Below are positions 17,102 to 26,301 of a stretch of DNA of 64,000 bases, in pieces. The stretch's first letter is position 1. Every line of letters begins with the position of its first letter. Location of the stretch: the NCBI RefSeq assembly GCF_002944315.1, contig NZ_CP024314.1:310001-374000 (forward strand), in the 5' to 3' direction. The stretch comes from Rhizobium sp. NXC24 (GTDB lineage Bacteria; Pseudomonadota; Alphaproteobacteria; Rhizobiales; Rhizobiaceae). The translations under genes and the position numbers were made by a program. The notes beneath the pieces were generated by a model. That model worked only from the letters and a program-made list of their open reading frames with translations, was not told the origin of the DNA and did no database searches.

Positions 17102-19948
17102 ATGGAGTGGAGTGAATCCTATCAAGGGGGCGTGGAAGCCGAGCGCTTGATGTTCGAGCGCCTCGCTCAGGATATGATGCGTGTCCAATATAAGACGCGC
17201 AGCTATGCCAAGGCCGCCGATATTCAGCGCGCGTTTCACAGCAAGGCGGTCTTTGCGGCCATCGACGCCGAGCTGACATTCGTCGATGACTTGCCCGAAG
17301 ATCTGAGGGTTGGGTTTGCCGAGCCTGGCAAGAGCTATCCGGCGATCCTGCGCCTGTCCAATGCCAGTGGTTACGGTCAACCGGACTACAAGCCCGACCT
17401 GCGAGGCTTGGCCGTGCGGATCAATGTCTCGGATCAGGAGAGCCACGATCTCTTAGCGACCAATTTTCCGGTTTCCCACGCACGCGATGCCAGGCAGTTC
17501 GTCGCCTTCGCCAAGGCGACGGCGGGCGGAGGCTTGAGCCGGCTCTTCGGCGTGATCGGCCTCGCCCTGACCTTCGGACCCTCCGAAACCATACGGATGA
17601 TCCGCAACGTCACTACAGGCCGCAACCGGAAAATCCGCAGCCTGGCGCTCGAGACCTTCTGGAGCCGCGGTGCCATCTGTTGGGGCGAAAGGCGGGCGGT
17701 GCGCTATCTCTTCCGTCCCGCACCGAACGCATCGCATGCCCCCGACCCTTCCGAGACGGATCCTAGCTATCTCTCCACCGAACTCGCACGGCGGCTGGAG
17801 GTGGGCGATATCCGCTATGAACTCTGTCTCCAGCTTTTCGTCGATCGGAAGTCGACGCCCATCGAGGACACGTCCATCGAATGGATGGAGACGGCCTCGC
17901 CTCCGATCAAGGTGGCAGAGCTCAAGGTCAGCAAACCGAAGACCGGTGACGCCGAAACCATCGCCAATGCGCGCCTTGTCGACGAACTGGCTTTCAACCC
18001 CTGGAACACGACCGATGCCTTCAGGCCGCTCGGCAATCTAAACCGGGCGCGCAAAGTGGTCTACGACGCCAGCGCCGCCTATCGCCACAGTTTCCGTTGG
18101 ACAAGCCCGGTGCCGTTCCGCAACCGGCTGGCGGGAAGCATTACGCGTAGCGCTTTTCTGGTCATCAACCGGTACATTGCCTGGCACCGACTGCCGCTGC
18201 GGTTGAGCCTGCTCAATCTCGATGCTTTCCGCTATGTCTTGCGTGAAAAGAACCTGATCGGAACAGATCCCCTCGAGGCGCCGCCGGTCGCCCGCCCGAC
18301 GCCACTACCGGCGATTGCCGAAGGCGAGCGGCAGATGCGAACCTATGACGGCACGTTCAACGATCTATCGGCGCCGAAGATGGGCGCCATCGGCTCGACC
18401 TTCGGACGCAACCTGACACCGGTTTTTGCGCCCGAACTGTTCGACACGCCCAATCCGGTGGTGGTTGCGCAGCAACTGCTGCATCGCGACTCGTTCATTC
18501 CGGCGCGCTCGCTCAACATCCTCGCCGCCGCGTGGATCCAGTTTCAGGTCCATGATTGGGTCAACCATGCCCGCCATCCCCTGGGGGAAAAGGACGTCGT
18601 CGTCGGCCTTCCCGCCGGCATGAAATGGACCAGCGAGGTCGGCGGCAAGCCGGAAGACGTCATGCGAATTGCCGGAAACATGGAAATCAGCGGCTATGAC
18701 GGCAAGCCGCCCATCTATTTCGGCAATGCTGCCTCGCACTGGTGGGACGGATCGGAGGTTTACGGTCCCGACAGCACGAAGGCCAAGGACCTGCGCGAGG
18801 GCCCGAAGATACGCCTGGTCAATGGGCACTTGCCGGTCGATGTCCACGGCTTCGAAGTGACGGGCTTCAATGAGAGCTGGTGGCTCGGCTTGAGCGCCAT
18901 GCACACGCTGTTTGCGCGTGAACACAATCTGCTCTGCGACGAGCTTCGGCGCCAATATGGCAATTGGGACGACGAACGCGTCTACCAGACCGCCAGGCTG
19001 ATCGTCTCGGCGCTGATCGCCAAGATCCACACGGTCGAATGGACGCCGGCGATCCTTGCTACCAAGGCGATTGAAGTCGGCCTTTCCAGCAACTGGAACG
19101 GCCCGCCCGCCAATGACTGGCTGACGAAGGCCGGCCTCTGGCTGATCGACGCGCATGCCTCCACCGGCATTCCGAAGACGATGCCGGACCATCATGGCAC
19201 GCCCTATTCGCTGACCGAGGATTTCGTCACCGTCTACCGCATGCATCCGCTACTGCCCGACGACTACTGCTTCTACAATCACAAGACGGGCGCCAAGATC
19301 GCCGAAAAGAGCTTCATGGACATACAAGGCCCGGGCGCTGACGAGATCATGCGGCAATATGGCCTTCGCAATACGCTCTATTCCTTCGGAACGGCGCATC
19401 CCGGCGCCATCACGCTGCATAATTTCCCGCGCGCACTTCAGGCGTTCACGCGCGACAAGGAGATCATCGACCTTTCCGTCGTCGACCTCGTACGGACGCG
19501 GCGCCGTGGCGTTCCGCGCTACAATGATTTCAGGGCCGGGCTGCACCGGCCACGGATCAAGCATTGGGAGGAACTGTCGACCAACCCCGAAGACGTGCAG
19601 CTGCTCAAGGAGATTTATGGCAACATCGACCGCGTCGACACCGTGGTTGGCCTCTTTGCCGAACCGCCGCCGGCCGGCTTCGGCTTCAGCGACACCGCGT
19701 TCCGCATCTTCATTCTCATGGCGTCGCGCCGGCTGCAGAGCGATCGCTTCCTGACGGTGGATTTCCGTCCGGAGGTCTATTCGCCCTTCGGGATCGACTG
19801 GATCGCCAACAACGGCATGACGAGCTTGATCCTGCGGCATTGCCCGGATCTCGCGTCGATGCTGCCGCGCAATGCCAGCGCCTTCGTGCCCTGGCGGCCG
19901 GTCCTTTTCGGCGGCGAAAAGCAGGATCTGGAAAAGAGGGCATCATGA
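17102..19948 (+). CDS. Catalase-like haem domain fused to fatty-acid alpha-dioxygenase-like haem peroxidase
   Basis: The product is 948 residues with two haem domains. Residues about 25-380 resemble the y4iL-like catalase family: distal His46 ('RAFHSKA'), Asn121 ('ATNFPVS') and a proximal-ligand RxxxY at 317-321 ('RARKVVYDASAAYRH'). Residues about 410-930 resemble animal-haem-peroxidase/alpha-dioxygenases: distal His484 ('IQFQVHDWVNH'), 'LFAREHNLLCDEL' near 604, 'SALIAKIHTVEWT' near 636, and Tyr712-x-x-His715 ('VYRMHPLLPD'). That last pair is the radical tyrosine and proximal histidine spacing of plant alpha-dioxygenases. Family knowledge: such dioxygenases make 2-hydroperoxy fatty acids, and catalase-like domains can rearrange hydroperoxides. 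No signal peptide is seen. ATG 17102 follows GGAGGG by 9 bp. Confidence 0.85.
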   Translation: MEWSESYQGGVEAERLMFERLAQDMMRVQYKTRSYAKAADIQRAFHSKAVFAAIDAELTFVDDLPEDLRVGFAEPGKSYPAILRLSNASGYGQPDYKPDLRGLAVRINVSDQESHDLLATNFPVSHARDARQFVAFAKATAGGGLSRLFGVIGLALTFGPSETIRMIRNVTTGRNRKIRSLALETFWSRGAICWGERRAVRYLFRPAPNASHAPDPSETDPSYLSTELARRLEVGDIRYELCLQLFVDRKSTPIEDTSIEWMETASPPIKVAELKVSKPKTGDAETIANARLVDELAFNPWNTTDAFRPLGNLNRARKVVYDASAAYRHSFRWTSPVPFRNRLAGSITRSAFLVINRYIAWHRLPLRLSLLNLDAFRYVLREKNLIGTDPLEAPPVARPTPLPAIAEGERQMRTYDGTFNDLSAPKMGAIGSTFGRNLTPVFAPELFDTPNPVVVAQQLLHRDSFIPARSLNILAAAWIQFQVHDWVNHARHPLGEKDVVVGLPAGMKWTSEVGGKPEDVMRIAGNMEISGYDGKPPIYFGNAASHWWDGSEVYGPDSTKAKDLREGPKIRLVNGHLPVDVHGFEVTGFNESWWLGLSAMHTLFAREHNLLCDELRRQYGNWDDERVYQTARLIVSALIAKIHTVEWTPAILATKAIEVGLSSNWNGPPANDWLTKAGLWLIDAHASTGIPKTMPDHHGTPYSLTEDFVTVYRMHPLLPDDYCFYNHKTGAKIAEKSFMDIQGPGADEIMRQYGLRNTLYSFGTAHPGAITLHNFPRALQAFTRDKEIIDLSVVDLVRTRRRGVPRYNDFRAGLHRPRIKHWEELSTNPEDVQLLKEIYGNIDRVDTVVGLFAEPPPAGFGFSDTAFRIFILMASRRLQSDRFLTVDFRPEVYSPFGIDWIANNGMTSLILRHCPDLASMLPRNASAFVPWRPVLFGGEKQDLEKRAS

Positions 19949-21366
19949 CCGACCGACCCGGAGCAGATGATCTTTCGCCAACAGATGCGGTCGCGGCCAG
20001 AACCTCGACCGGCAACCGCGGTCTCGACGCGCTGTTTCGCAGGCCGCTCATCGAGACGATATGGCGCCGGCGGACCCATCGCGTCAGCCAGGGAAGCTCG
20101 GTGCTGGCCGGCACGATGAGCTATGAGTCCCAGCAGCCGCGTGAACCCCTTTCAGAGCTTGAAGAGGCGATGCTGATCGCCATCACCGGTTCGACGGGGC
20201 TCACCATGCCCGACCGGCCTTTCGAGGACCCGGCCACGCATCAGCCGATCATGGCCAAGCCGAACCTTGTCATGGAGGGGCGCACCGCCGGCAGCCCCGA
20301 CAACGCTCAGGGCACCCATTTCTTCATGATCAACGACAGCGGCACCTATTTCATCCGCAAATTGCCGCCGCCGCCGGACGGCGAAAAAGCGCTGACGGCG
20401 GAACGGCTGATCGCCCGGGCGGCAGCGGCAAAGGTGCGCATTCTCGATCACCGCCTCGATGTTCCTGACGGCAAGCGCGCCTTTCCCGCCTATCTCGATT
20501 CCAATCGCTTCCTGTCGAACCTGCCGGGCACCACGATCTTTCTGCCGGTCGTCGATCTCTCCCGGCAATATATCAACGGCATGATGTATCTTCTGACCCA
20601 GCCGGACGGCGCCCGGCCGGCAATCGTCGACGACCGCAATTTCTATCGGCTCGCCGGTGTGAAGCGCTGGGTGGACAAGGGCTTTCTGAACAAGGATATC
20701 AAGATCCCGCTGGGCGTCATTGGTTCGCTACGGACGCAGATCGAGGCCGACCTGCTGTTGCAGAACATATTCCTGACCGCCGATGCCATGGGGCTCGGTG
20801 CCTGGATCCATGGCTCCATAAGCCCGCCCGTCCTCGTCGGCGATCCGAAATTTGTGAAGACTTACGGTCCCCTGCTGGGGTTTGACGTCGTCACGCCACG
20901 CTGGCGACTGATGGACATTCTGCGCTGGCAGGTGCCCTTGCCACGTTACGCCAACTTGCGCAGCAATCCGATCGGACTGCGTTTCAAGGGGGAACACCTG
21001 ATCAAGGGCATGTCGCCGCCCTACTACGACAGCATGGCCGACGCCGTTACCGCCGTCGTGGAGGAGAAATTCGGCAAGAACGGCCTCTTCAATGATCAGG
21101 CACTCTTTGCTGAGATCTACAAGGACGATTACGGCAAACGCTATCTCGCGGAGGCTGCGGTCTACAACGACGACGTGATCGGCTGCGCGCGCGACATCTG
21201 CACCTATATTTACGAGACGCATGGCCGGTTCCCCGCGCACTGCGATGCGATCCACGTGCCGGGCGTCTGGCTGCAGGCGCATCACGTCGAGATTGACTAT
21301 TACGACCGGTTCTTCAGAAACGGGCTCACGGACGCCCACCGTTCCCATAATCAGGACTGGCACTGA
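19945..21366 (+). CDS. Nitroreductase-like protein of unknown function, coupled to the dioxygenase fusion
   Basis: The product is 473 residues. The ATG overlaps the fusion gene's stop by 4 bp (ATGA), so translation is coupled. I do not recognise a close family. 'LFRRPLIETIWRRRTHRVS' near the N-terminus resembles the FMN-phosphate-binding start of nitroreductases. 'LLQNIFLTADAMGLGAWIHG' near residue 270 resembles their second conserved helix. The length is about twice a normal nitroreductase and the C-terminal 150 residues (Tyr/His-rich, ending near 'SHNQDWH') match nothing I know. A flavin oxidoreductase acting on the dioxygenase product is the best guess. Confidence 0.5.
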   Translation: MTDRPGADDLSPTDAVAARTSTGNRGLDALFRRPLIETIWRRRTHRVSQGSSVLAGTMSYESQQPREPLSELEEAMLIAITGSTGLTMPDRPFEDPATHQPIMAKPNLVMEGRTAGSPDNAQGTHFFMINDSGTYFIRKLPPPPDGEKALTAERLIARAAAAKVRILDHRLDVPDGKRAFPAYLDSNRFLSNLPGTTIFLPVVDLSRQYINGMMYLLTQPDGARPAIVDDRNFYRLAGVKRWVDKGFLNKDIKIPLGVIGSLRTQIEADLLLQNIFLTADAMGLGAWIHGSISPPVLVGDPKFVKTYGPLLGFDVVTPRWRLMDILRWQVPLPRYANLRSNPIGLRFKGEHLIKGMSPPYYDSMADAVTAVVEEKFGKNGLFNDQALFAEIYKDDYGKRYLAEAAVYNDDVIGCARDICTYIYETHGRFPAHCDAIHVPGVWLQAHHVEIDYYDRFFRNGLTDAHRSHNQDWH

Positions 21367-21387
21367 CGAGAGCAGGAGCGCCCGCGG

Positions 21388-22971
21388 TCATGACTTTGCG
21401 GAGATCGCGCTTAGCTCCTCGAGATCCAGGTCTCGCTCCAGTTCGCGCAACGTCTCGTCATCGATATCGCCGGCGCGATGAAGCCGTATGAGTTCGCGAC
21501 GCCCTGTGGCAACCGCTTCGAGAACAACATCGAAATGAGCCTGGAGCATAGGCGAATATTGTTCAGTGCGCGCTGCATAATCGACGATTGCCACAGCCCT
21601 GCGCTCATATCGCTCCAGCAATTGCGGATGAATGAGCTTTCCCTCGCCGTCATAGGCCAGGCCCTTGACGGTCGCAAATTGCGCCTGCGCCATGGCAGCT
21701 TCGGCTTGGCTCATGGTGAGGCGCGCCTTCTCTGACTCCGGCTCGCTCAGCCTTGCCCAGGTGATCACGCGCCCAAGCGTTGTCCCTTGGATAAGCACGG
21801 TTCCGACGATGACGGCGAACGACGTGACCAGGATGAAGTCCCTGCCGGGGAAGCCTTCGGGCACGCTCAGCGCCAGGGCCAGCGTGACGACACCACGAAC
21901 GCCGGCCCAGCTTATGACGGTTACGCCCCGGACACCGAGCGGCGTATGTCGATCAAGCCCCAAAACATTGCAAAGTTTGATCACAAGGTCGGATCCGAAG
22001 ACCCAACCGAAGCGCGCCAGGGTGAGTGCAATCAGGATGACGAGTATCGGCAATCCCATCGTTGCGGTCACCACGCCAAAGCCGCCGCCACGTTCGACAA
22101 CGCCCCGCAGTGACAATCCGATCAAGATGAAAACCGCGGCTTCCATCAGAAAGATGATCACGGTCCAGAATGACGTGCCGCGCATGCGTGTTGAGGCCGA
22201 AAGCACCGTATGCTGGTGCCAGCTTGCGATCAGGCCGGTGGTCACCGTTGCGATGACGCCGGACACATGGATTTGTTCGCCAAGCAGATAAGAGGTCCAA
22301 GCCAACAGCGTTGTGGCGGCGATCATCAGATATTCATCGCGCAATTGCCTCACGAACAGGACCCAGACCGTTCCGACGACGATGCCGACGAAGGCGCCGC
22401 CTGCCGCCAAAAGCAAAAAACTTCCTGCCGCATCGACTGTGCTGAAAGCACCGGTGACACCGGCAGCGACGGCGAAACGGAAGAGCACCAAGCCGCTGGC
22501 ATCATTGAGCAGGCTTTCGCCTTCGAGCAGGATTTGCAGGCGCCGGGGCAACTTTACCCGTTGCAGGATAGCGCGAGCGGAAATTGCGTCCGGTGGCGAA
22601 ACGATCGCGCCTAGTGCCGCGCATGCGGCCCAGGGCAGCGATGGAAACAGCAGATGGGTCACCACGGCCAGGACGGCGCATGTAAAAAACACCGCGCCAA
22701 TGGCGAGCGAGGCAATGCCGACCAGGTGGCGGCGCAATGGACGAAGCGCAATAAACCAGGCTCCGTCCATGAGTAGTGGCGGAAGAAAGATGACGAGCAC
22801 CAGGCCAGGATCGACCGTAATTGTGGGCAGACCCGGCAGGAAGGCAAGCAACGCGCCTCCGGCAAGCAGCGCCACAGATGGCGGCAGCCCGAACCTGTGG
22901 GCGGCGTAATGCAGCGCGATGATCGCCACGAACATTCCGATAACAAGTTCAAACAAATGTGTGGGGTCCAT
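21388..22971 (-). CDS. Na+/H+ antiporter, CPA1/NhaP family
   Basis: The product is 527 residues. About twelve membrane spans carry the CPA1 motifs 'SPPDAISARAILQR' and 'LLEGESLLNDASGLV', the latter holding the ND pair used in ion binding. A cytoplasmic tail of about 130 charged residues follows. It exchanges cytoplasmic Na+ (or K+) for protons and serves pH and salt homeostasis. The start at 22971 gives MDPTHLFEL directly before the first span; an upstream in-frame extension is rich in Arg and unlikely. It is convergent with the nitroreductase-like gene, 21 bp apart. Confidence 0.88.
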   Translation of the reverse strand: MDPTHLFELVIGMFVAIIALHYAAHRFGLPPSVALLAGGALLAFLPGLPTITVDPGLVLVIFLPPLLMDGAWFIALRPLRRHLVGIASLAIGAVFFTCAVLAVVTHLLFPSLPWAACAALGAIVSPPDAISARAILQRVKLPRRLQILLEGESLLNDASGLVLFRFAVAAGVTGAFSTVDAAGSFLLLAAGGAFVGIVVGTVWVLFVRQLRDEYLMIAATTLLAWTSYLLGEQIHVSGVIATVTTGLIASWHQHTVLSASTRMRGTSFWTVIIFLMEAAVFILIGLSLRGVVERGGGFGVVTATMGLPILVILIALTLARFGWVFGSDLVIKLCNVLGLDRHTPLGVRGVTVISWAGVRGVVTLALALSVPEGFPGRDFILVTSFAVIVGTVLIQGTTLGRVITWARLSEPESEKARLTMSQAEAAMAQAQFATVKGLAYDGEGKLIHPQLLERYERRAVAIVDYAARTEQYSPMLQAHFDVVLEAVATGRRELIRLHRAGDIDDETLRELERDLDLEELSAISAKS

Positions 22972-23212
22972 GTGCCTGCGCCCTGATACAACTATCGCGG
23001 TGGGTTTTATTACAAAGCGCCTTTCGTCGAAACGCAATCGTCTATCACTCGTATGAGTCTTTCTCGCAACACCCGGCGGGCAATTCGCGGCTTGAACGGT
23101 TTGCGCTGGATTCCAGCGATTCAGTCGCGGTATTCGTCAGAATAAGAGGCGATTCGCATCGGCAGGACAGTGGCTGAGGGCGTCCGCCCGAATCTCCCTA
23201 AACAGGATACTC

Positions 23213-23467
23213 ATGAACGCGGACATGATAGCCGCATGGGCGGCGCAGAATGGATTTCATTCGTTGGATTCGTCGAATTTTCGTTGGCATGACGAGGCGC
23301 GCACGATCACCATCGAGATAAAGCGGTTGTCGGTCGTACTGATCGACGAAAGGCCAGGATCGCGTCCGCGCCTCATCTCGCGGCTGTTCAAAGATATGCG
23401 CTCCGCAAGCGAGAGTGGCCGGTTCGAGAGACTTCTGCTGGACGGCTATTTACCGAAGGCTTTGTGA
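23213..23467 (+). CDS. Small hypothetical protein, 84 aa
   Basis: The product is 84 residues, soluble, with no recognised motif. It contains 'RWHDEARTITIEIKRLSVVLID', an alternating pattern that suggests a small beta-sheet, and a basic C-terminal helix. AGGA lies 6 bp before the ATG. It stands alone between the antiporter and a binding-protein gene. Confidence 0.5.
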   Translation: MNADMIAAWAAQNGFHSLDSSNFRWHDEARTITIEIKRLSVVLIDERPGSRPRLISRLFKDMRSASESGRFERLLLDGYLPKAL

Positions 23468-23736
23468 AACGGCGTTTGAAGAAGGCAACTCCAAGCCGTA
23501 TTCCTGTGGAACAATCCCGTCGTTCGAGCTGAAGCTTTTCCGCCCCTGCATGCGTTCTGTCATAAACTGACAATCATGCGGAATATCGCACAATCACCAA
23601 TATTACCAAAGCAATGGGGAGAGGATTAGCATCCTTGTTGCACTCGCCGGCGAAAGCATCGAAATTGAGCAGGCGCTATCACTCTTTGTTATCGGTTTCC
23701 TCCTAATATCTTCACAATACTATGGTGGGGAAACAG

Positions 23737-24492
23737 ATGATTGCTCGGCTTCTACTCGTTGCCTTATTCTTTGCAGGCTCCCTTGGCCTGGCAATGGCGG
23801 GCGATCAGCTTCGCATTGCCACCGAAGGTGCGTATCCGCCCTTCAACTTCAAGGACACGTCCGGGCAGCTCGCCGGCTTCGATGTCGATATCGCCAAAGC
23901 GCTCTGCCGGCAGATGCAAACCGAATGTTCGCTCGTCGCCGTGCCGTGGACGGAGATCATTCAGGGTTTGGCGGACGATAAATACGATCTTATCGTCGCC
24001 AGCATGGCCTTTACCGACGAGCGAGCCCAGAAGATGGAGTTCTCCGCGCCATACTACCGTTCGCATTCGGTGCTGATAGGCGACTCGGACAAGTTCCAGG
24101 ACAGCGCGCCGGCGGCCCTCACTGGCGTTCGCATCGCGGCGGCAACGGGAACCATTCAGGCTGAATATTTGCAGAAGGCCTATGGTGCGAGCAAGGCCGT
24201 GCTGGCGAAAGATCAGCCGGCGGCCCAACACCTGCTACTGGATAATAAGGCTGACCTTTTGATCGGCGATGCCATTGAGCTTCTCAGCTTCCTGCAGACG
24301 CCGGAAGGCGCGCGCTTTGGTTATGTCGGTGATCCGATTTCCACCGAATTTCTCCAAAGCTCGGCGCATATCACTGCAAAAAAGGGAAATGCAGCTCTCA
24401 TTCAGAAGGTGAACGACGCTTTGAAGCAAATCAAGCTCAATGGCGTCTATGATCGCATCAACGATGCCTACTTCCCCTTCAGCATTTATTGA
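23737..24492 (+). CDS. Periplasmic amino-acid-binding protein (SBP_bac_3, ArgT/HisJ-like)
   Basis: The product is 251 residues with a Sec signal peptide ending near 'GLAMAGD'. The family signatures are 'LRIATEGAYPPFNFKD', 'GFDVDIAKALC' and 'YDLIVASMAFTDERAQKMEFSAPYY'. The Arg/Asp ligand-binding elements of polar-amino-acid binders appear intact. ATG 23737 is preferred over ATG 23722 because GTGGGG sits at the right distance. No permease or ATPase gene adjoins. Instead a diguanylate cyclase begins 9 bp after the stop, suggesting a sensory rather than transport role. Confidence 0.88.
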   Translation: MIARLLLVALFFAGSLGLAMAGDQLRIATEGAYPPFNFKDTSGQLAGFDVDIAKALCRQMQTECSLVAVPWTEIIQGLADDKYDLIVASMAFTDERAQKMEFSAPYYRSHSVLIGDSDKFQDSAPAALTGVRIAAATGTIQAEYLQKAYGASKAVLAKDQPAAQHLLLDNKADLLIGDAIELLSFLQTPEGARFGYVGDPISTEFLQSSAHITAKKGNAALIQKVNDALKQIKLNGVYDRINDAYFPFSIY

Positions 24493-24501
24493 GCGACTGG
24501 C

Positions 24502-25863
24502 ATGGATGATATCAAAGGGTCGAGTAGGCGCCAGCTCTCGCTCAGCTTTGTCGGTCGGCTTGTTCTCCTGGGCGTTGTCAGCTATTCGCTGATCGCCGCC
24601 GGGATTTCGCTCGTTCTGCTGAATAGAATCGAGACCCAAGCAAACTTTACCCGTGATACCCAAATCCCGCTCATCCTGACACAGACGCGGAATGCGGTAA
24701 AAATCGAACGTCTCTCCTCTCTCCTGCGCTCCATCTATCTGGCGAAAGATCGCAGATTGGAGCGGCAAATCCAATTGCAGATTCAGGCCCTCACACAGGG
24801 GTTCTCGTTCGATCAAAATGCCCGTCTCATCGAAGGGTCGCGGCAAATCGCCGATGAAACCAAGATCATCGCAAAACTTCGTCAGCAGGCCCGCGACCTG
24901 CGCGAGGGCGAGACGTCGTCTGCCACAGCCGCATCGGATGCCGACGATGTCGATAAGCTGACGACGCAATCCTATGACCGCGCCATGCACACGATCGATG
25001 CGATGGCCGCACAGTTAAGCGGCGATGCTGCGGTCGTGGCCGACGATCTCGCAAGCGAAATCCAGCGAAGCGCAGGTCATATGCAGGTCGGGTGGATTTT
25101 GATCCTGCTCGTTCCAAGCCTTTTCGCCACCGTCTTGCTGATCGCCGCAAGACGTCACCTCACGGCGCCTATTGTGGCCGCGATCGATAATCTGGAGCGC
25201 ATTGGAAAGAACGAGCGGGTCGTCAGTCTAAAGCGCGCTCCGCGCATCGCGGAACTGGCAATGATCGATGCTGCGATCGTGGCTTATGGACAGGTCTCAG
25301 ACGATCTGCACCGCACCAATGCCATTCTGCATGGCTTGGCGGAACAGGATCCGTTGACCGGACTGGCAAACCGCCGGACCTTCGAGAACCATCTCACATC
25401 GGCCTTGAGCCGGCGAGCCACCGTCTCTCCTGATCTTTCGATTATTATGGTCGACGTCGATCACTTCAAATCCGTCAATGACACGTTCGGCCACCTGGTT
25501 GGCGACAGGGCTCTCGCGGCCGTCGCCGATGTGCTGAGCAGTTTGCCCTGGCACGCCAACAGTCTCGTCGCACGATATGGCGGGGAGGAGTTCGTTATCG
25601 TCCTGGAAGACTGTTCGCAGCAGCAGGCGGTCGAGCGCGCAGAAAGCCTGAGGCGTTCCATTCAGGAACTTTCGATCGAGACGCATGGGGGGACGTCTTT
25701 ACGACTGACCGCCAGCTTCGGCCTCGCCGTGGCAAACCACGCCAGCGATGCGCCGGCGGAAATTGTTGCGGCGGCCGACGGCGCCCTCTACAGCGCAAAG
25801 AGAAACGGTCGCAACAATGTTCAGGTCGCATCGCGGCCCGGCGAGATGTCAAAGGCCAGTTAA
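24502..25863 (+). CDS. Membrane-bound diguanylate cyclase (GGDEF)
   Basis: The product is 453 residues. A span lies at about 18-40, then a helical periplasmic region of about 150 residues, a second span near 190-212, a HAMP-like linker and a GGDEF domain. The active site is GGEEF at 360-364 ('ARYGGEEFVIVLEDC'), so c-di-GMP synthesis should be possible. The inhibitory RxxD position reads HANS, so product feedback at the I-site is probably lost. It is co-transcribed with the amino-acid-binding protein. Confidence 0.9.
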   Translation: MDDIKGSSRRQLSLSFVGRLVLLGVVSYSLIAAGISLVLLNRIETQANFTRDTQIPLILTQTRNAVKIERLSSLLRSIYLAKDRRLERQIQLQIQALTQGFSFDQNARLIEGSRQIADETKIIAKLRQQARDLREGETSSATAASDADDVDKLTTQSYDRAMHTIDAMAAQLSGDAAVVADDLASEIQRSAGHMQVGWILILLVPSLFATVLLIAARRHLTAPIVAAIDNLERIGKNERVVSLKRAPRIAELAMIDAAIVAYGQVSDDLHRTNAILHGLAEQDPLTGLANRRTFENHLTSALSRRATVSPDLSIIMVDVDHFKSVNDTFGHLVGDRALAAVADVLSSLPWHANSLVARYGGEEFVIVLEDCSQQQAVERAESLRRSIQELSIETHGGTSLRLTASFGLAVANHASDAPAEIVAAADGALYSAKRNGRNNVQVASRPGEMSKAS

Positions 25864-25968
25864 GTCCTGCGGCGCTCATTACGTCGTCTTCGATCCGGCC
25901 GCCGGACGCCCCAATCTCGATTTCGGGAGACGAGTCAGGCAGCAGACATCAGCTACTGCCTACATCGG

Positions 25969-26301
25969 CTATGGGCAGTTTGACGACGTTGCGGGGTTTG
26001 CTGCCTGGTCCTGCTTCATCGTTGTCGTGTTCTTCGATGTCGACATTCCGTTGCAGTCGCTGGCCTTTCCTTTGTCGTTGCTGGCGCCGTTGCCAGCCGC
26101 GTCGCCGCTGTTGGTGCCGCTGGTTGTATTGGCACCGGAGCCCTTGTTGCTGTTCATGCCGTTGTCAGATCCGGAGCCTGAAGGTGTCGAGGTCCCAGAA
26201 CCCGCTCCGGATCCGCTACCGCTGGTGCCGGACTGTTGGGCCAGTACCGACGTTGCAAGGCCGAGGGAAAGAGCTGAGACTGCCAGGATTTTCAAGAACA
26301 T
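25969..26301 (-). CDS. Small exported Ser/Gly/Asn-rich low-complexity protein
   Basis: The product is 110 residues. A signal peptide (MFLKILAVSALSLGLATSVLAQ) is followed by a mature part made almost wholly of Ser, Gly, Asn, Thr and Ala with two Cys (in 'SDCNG' and at the C-terminal 'SSNCP'). AAGGAG lies 6 bp before the ATG at 26301, which rules out the longer upstream extension. It is probably an unstructured periplasmic or surface protein of unknown role. Confidence 0.72.
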   Translation of the reverse strand: MFLKILAVSALSLGLATSVLAQQSGTSGSGSGAGSGTSTPSGSGSDNGMNSNKGSGANTTSGTNSGDAAGNGASNDKGKASDCNGMSTSKNTTTMKQDQAANPATSSNCP

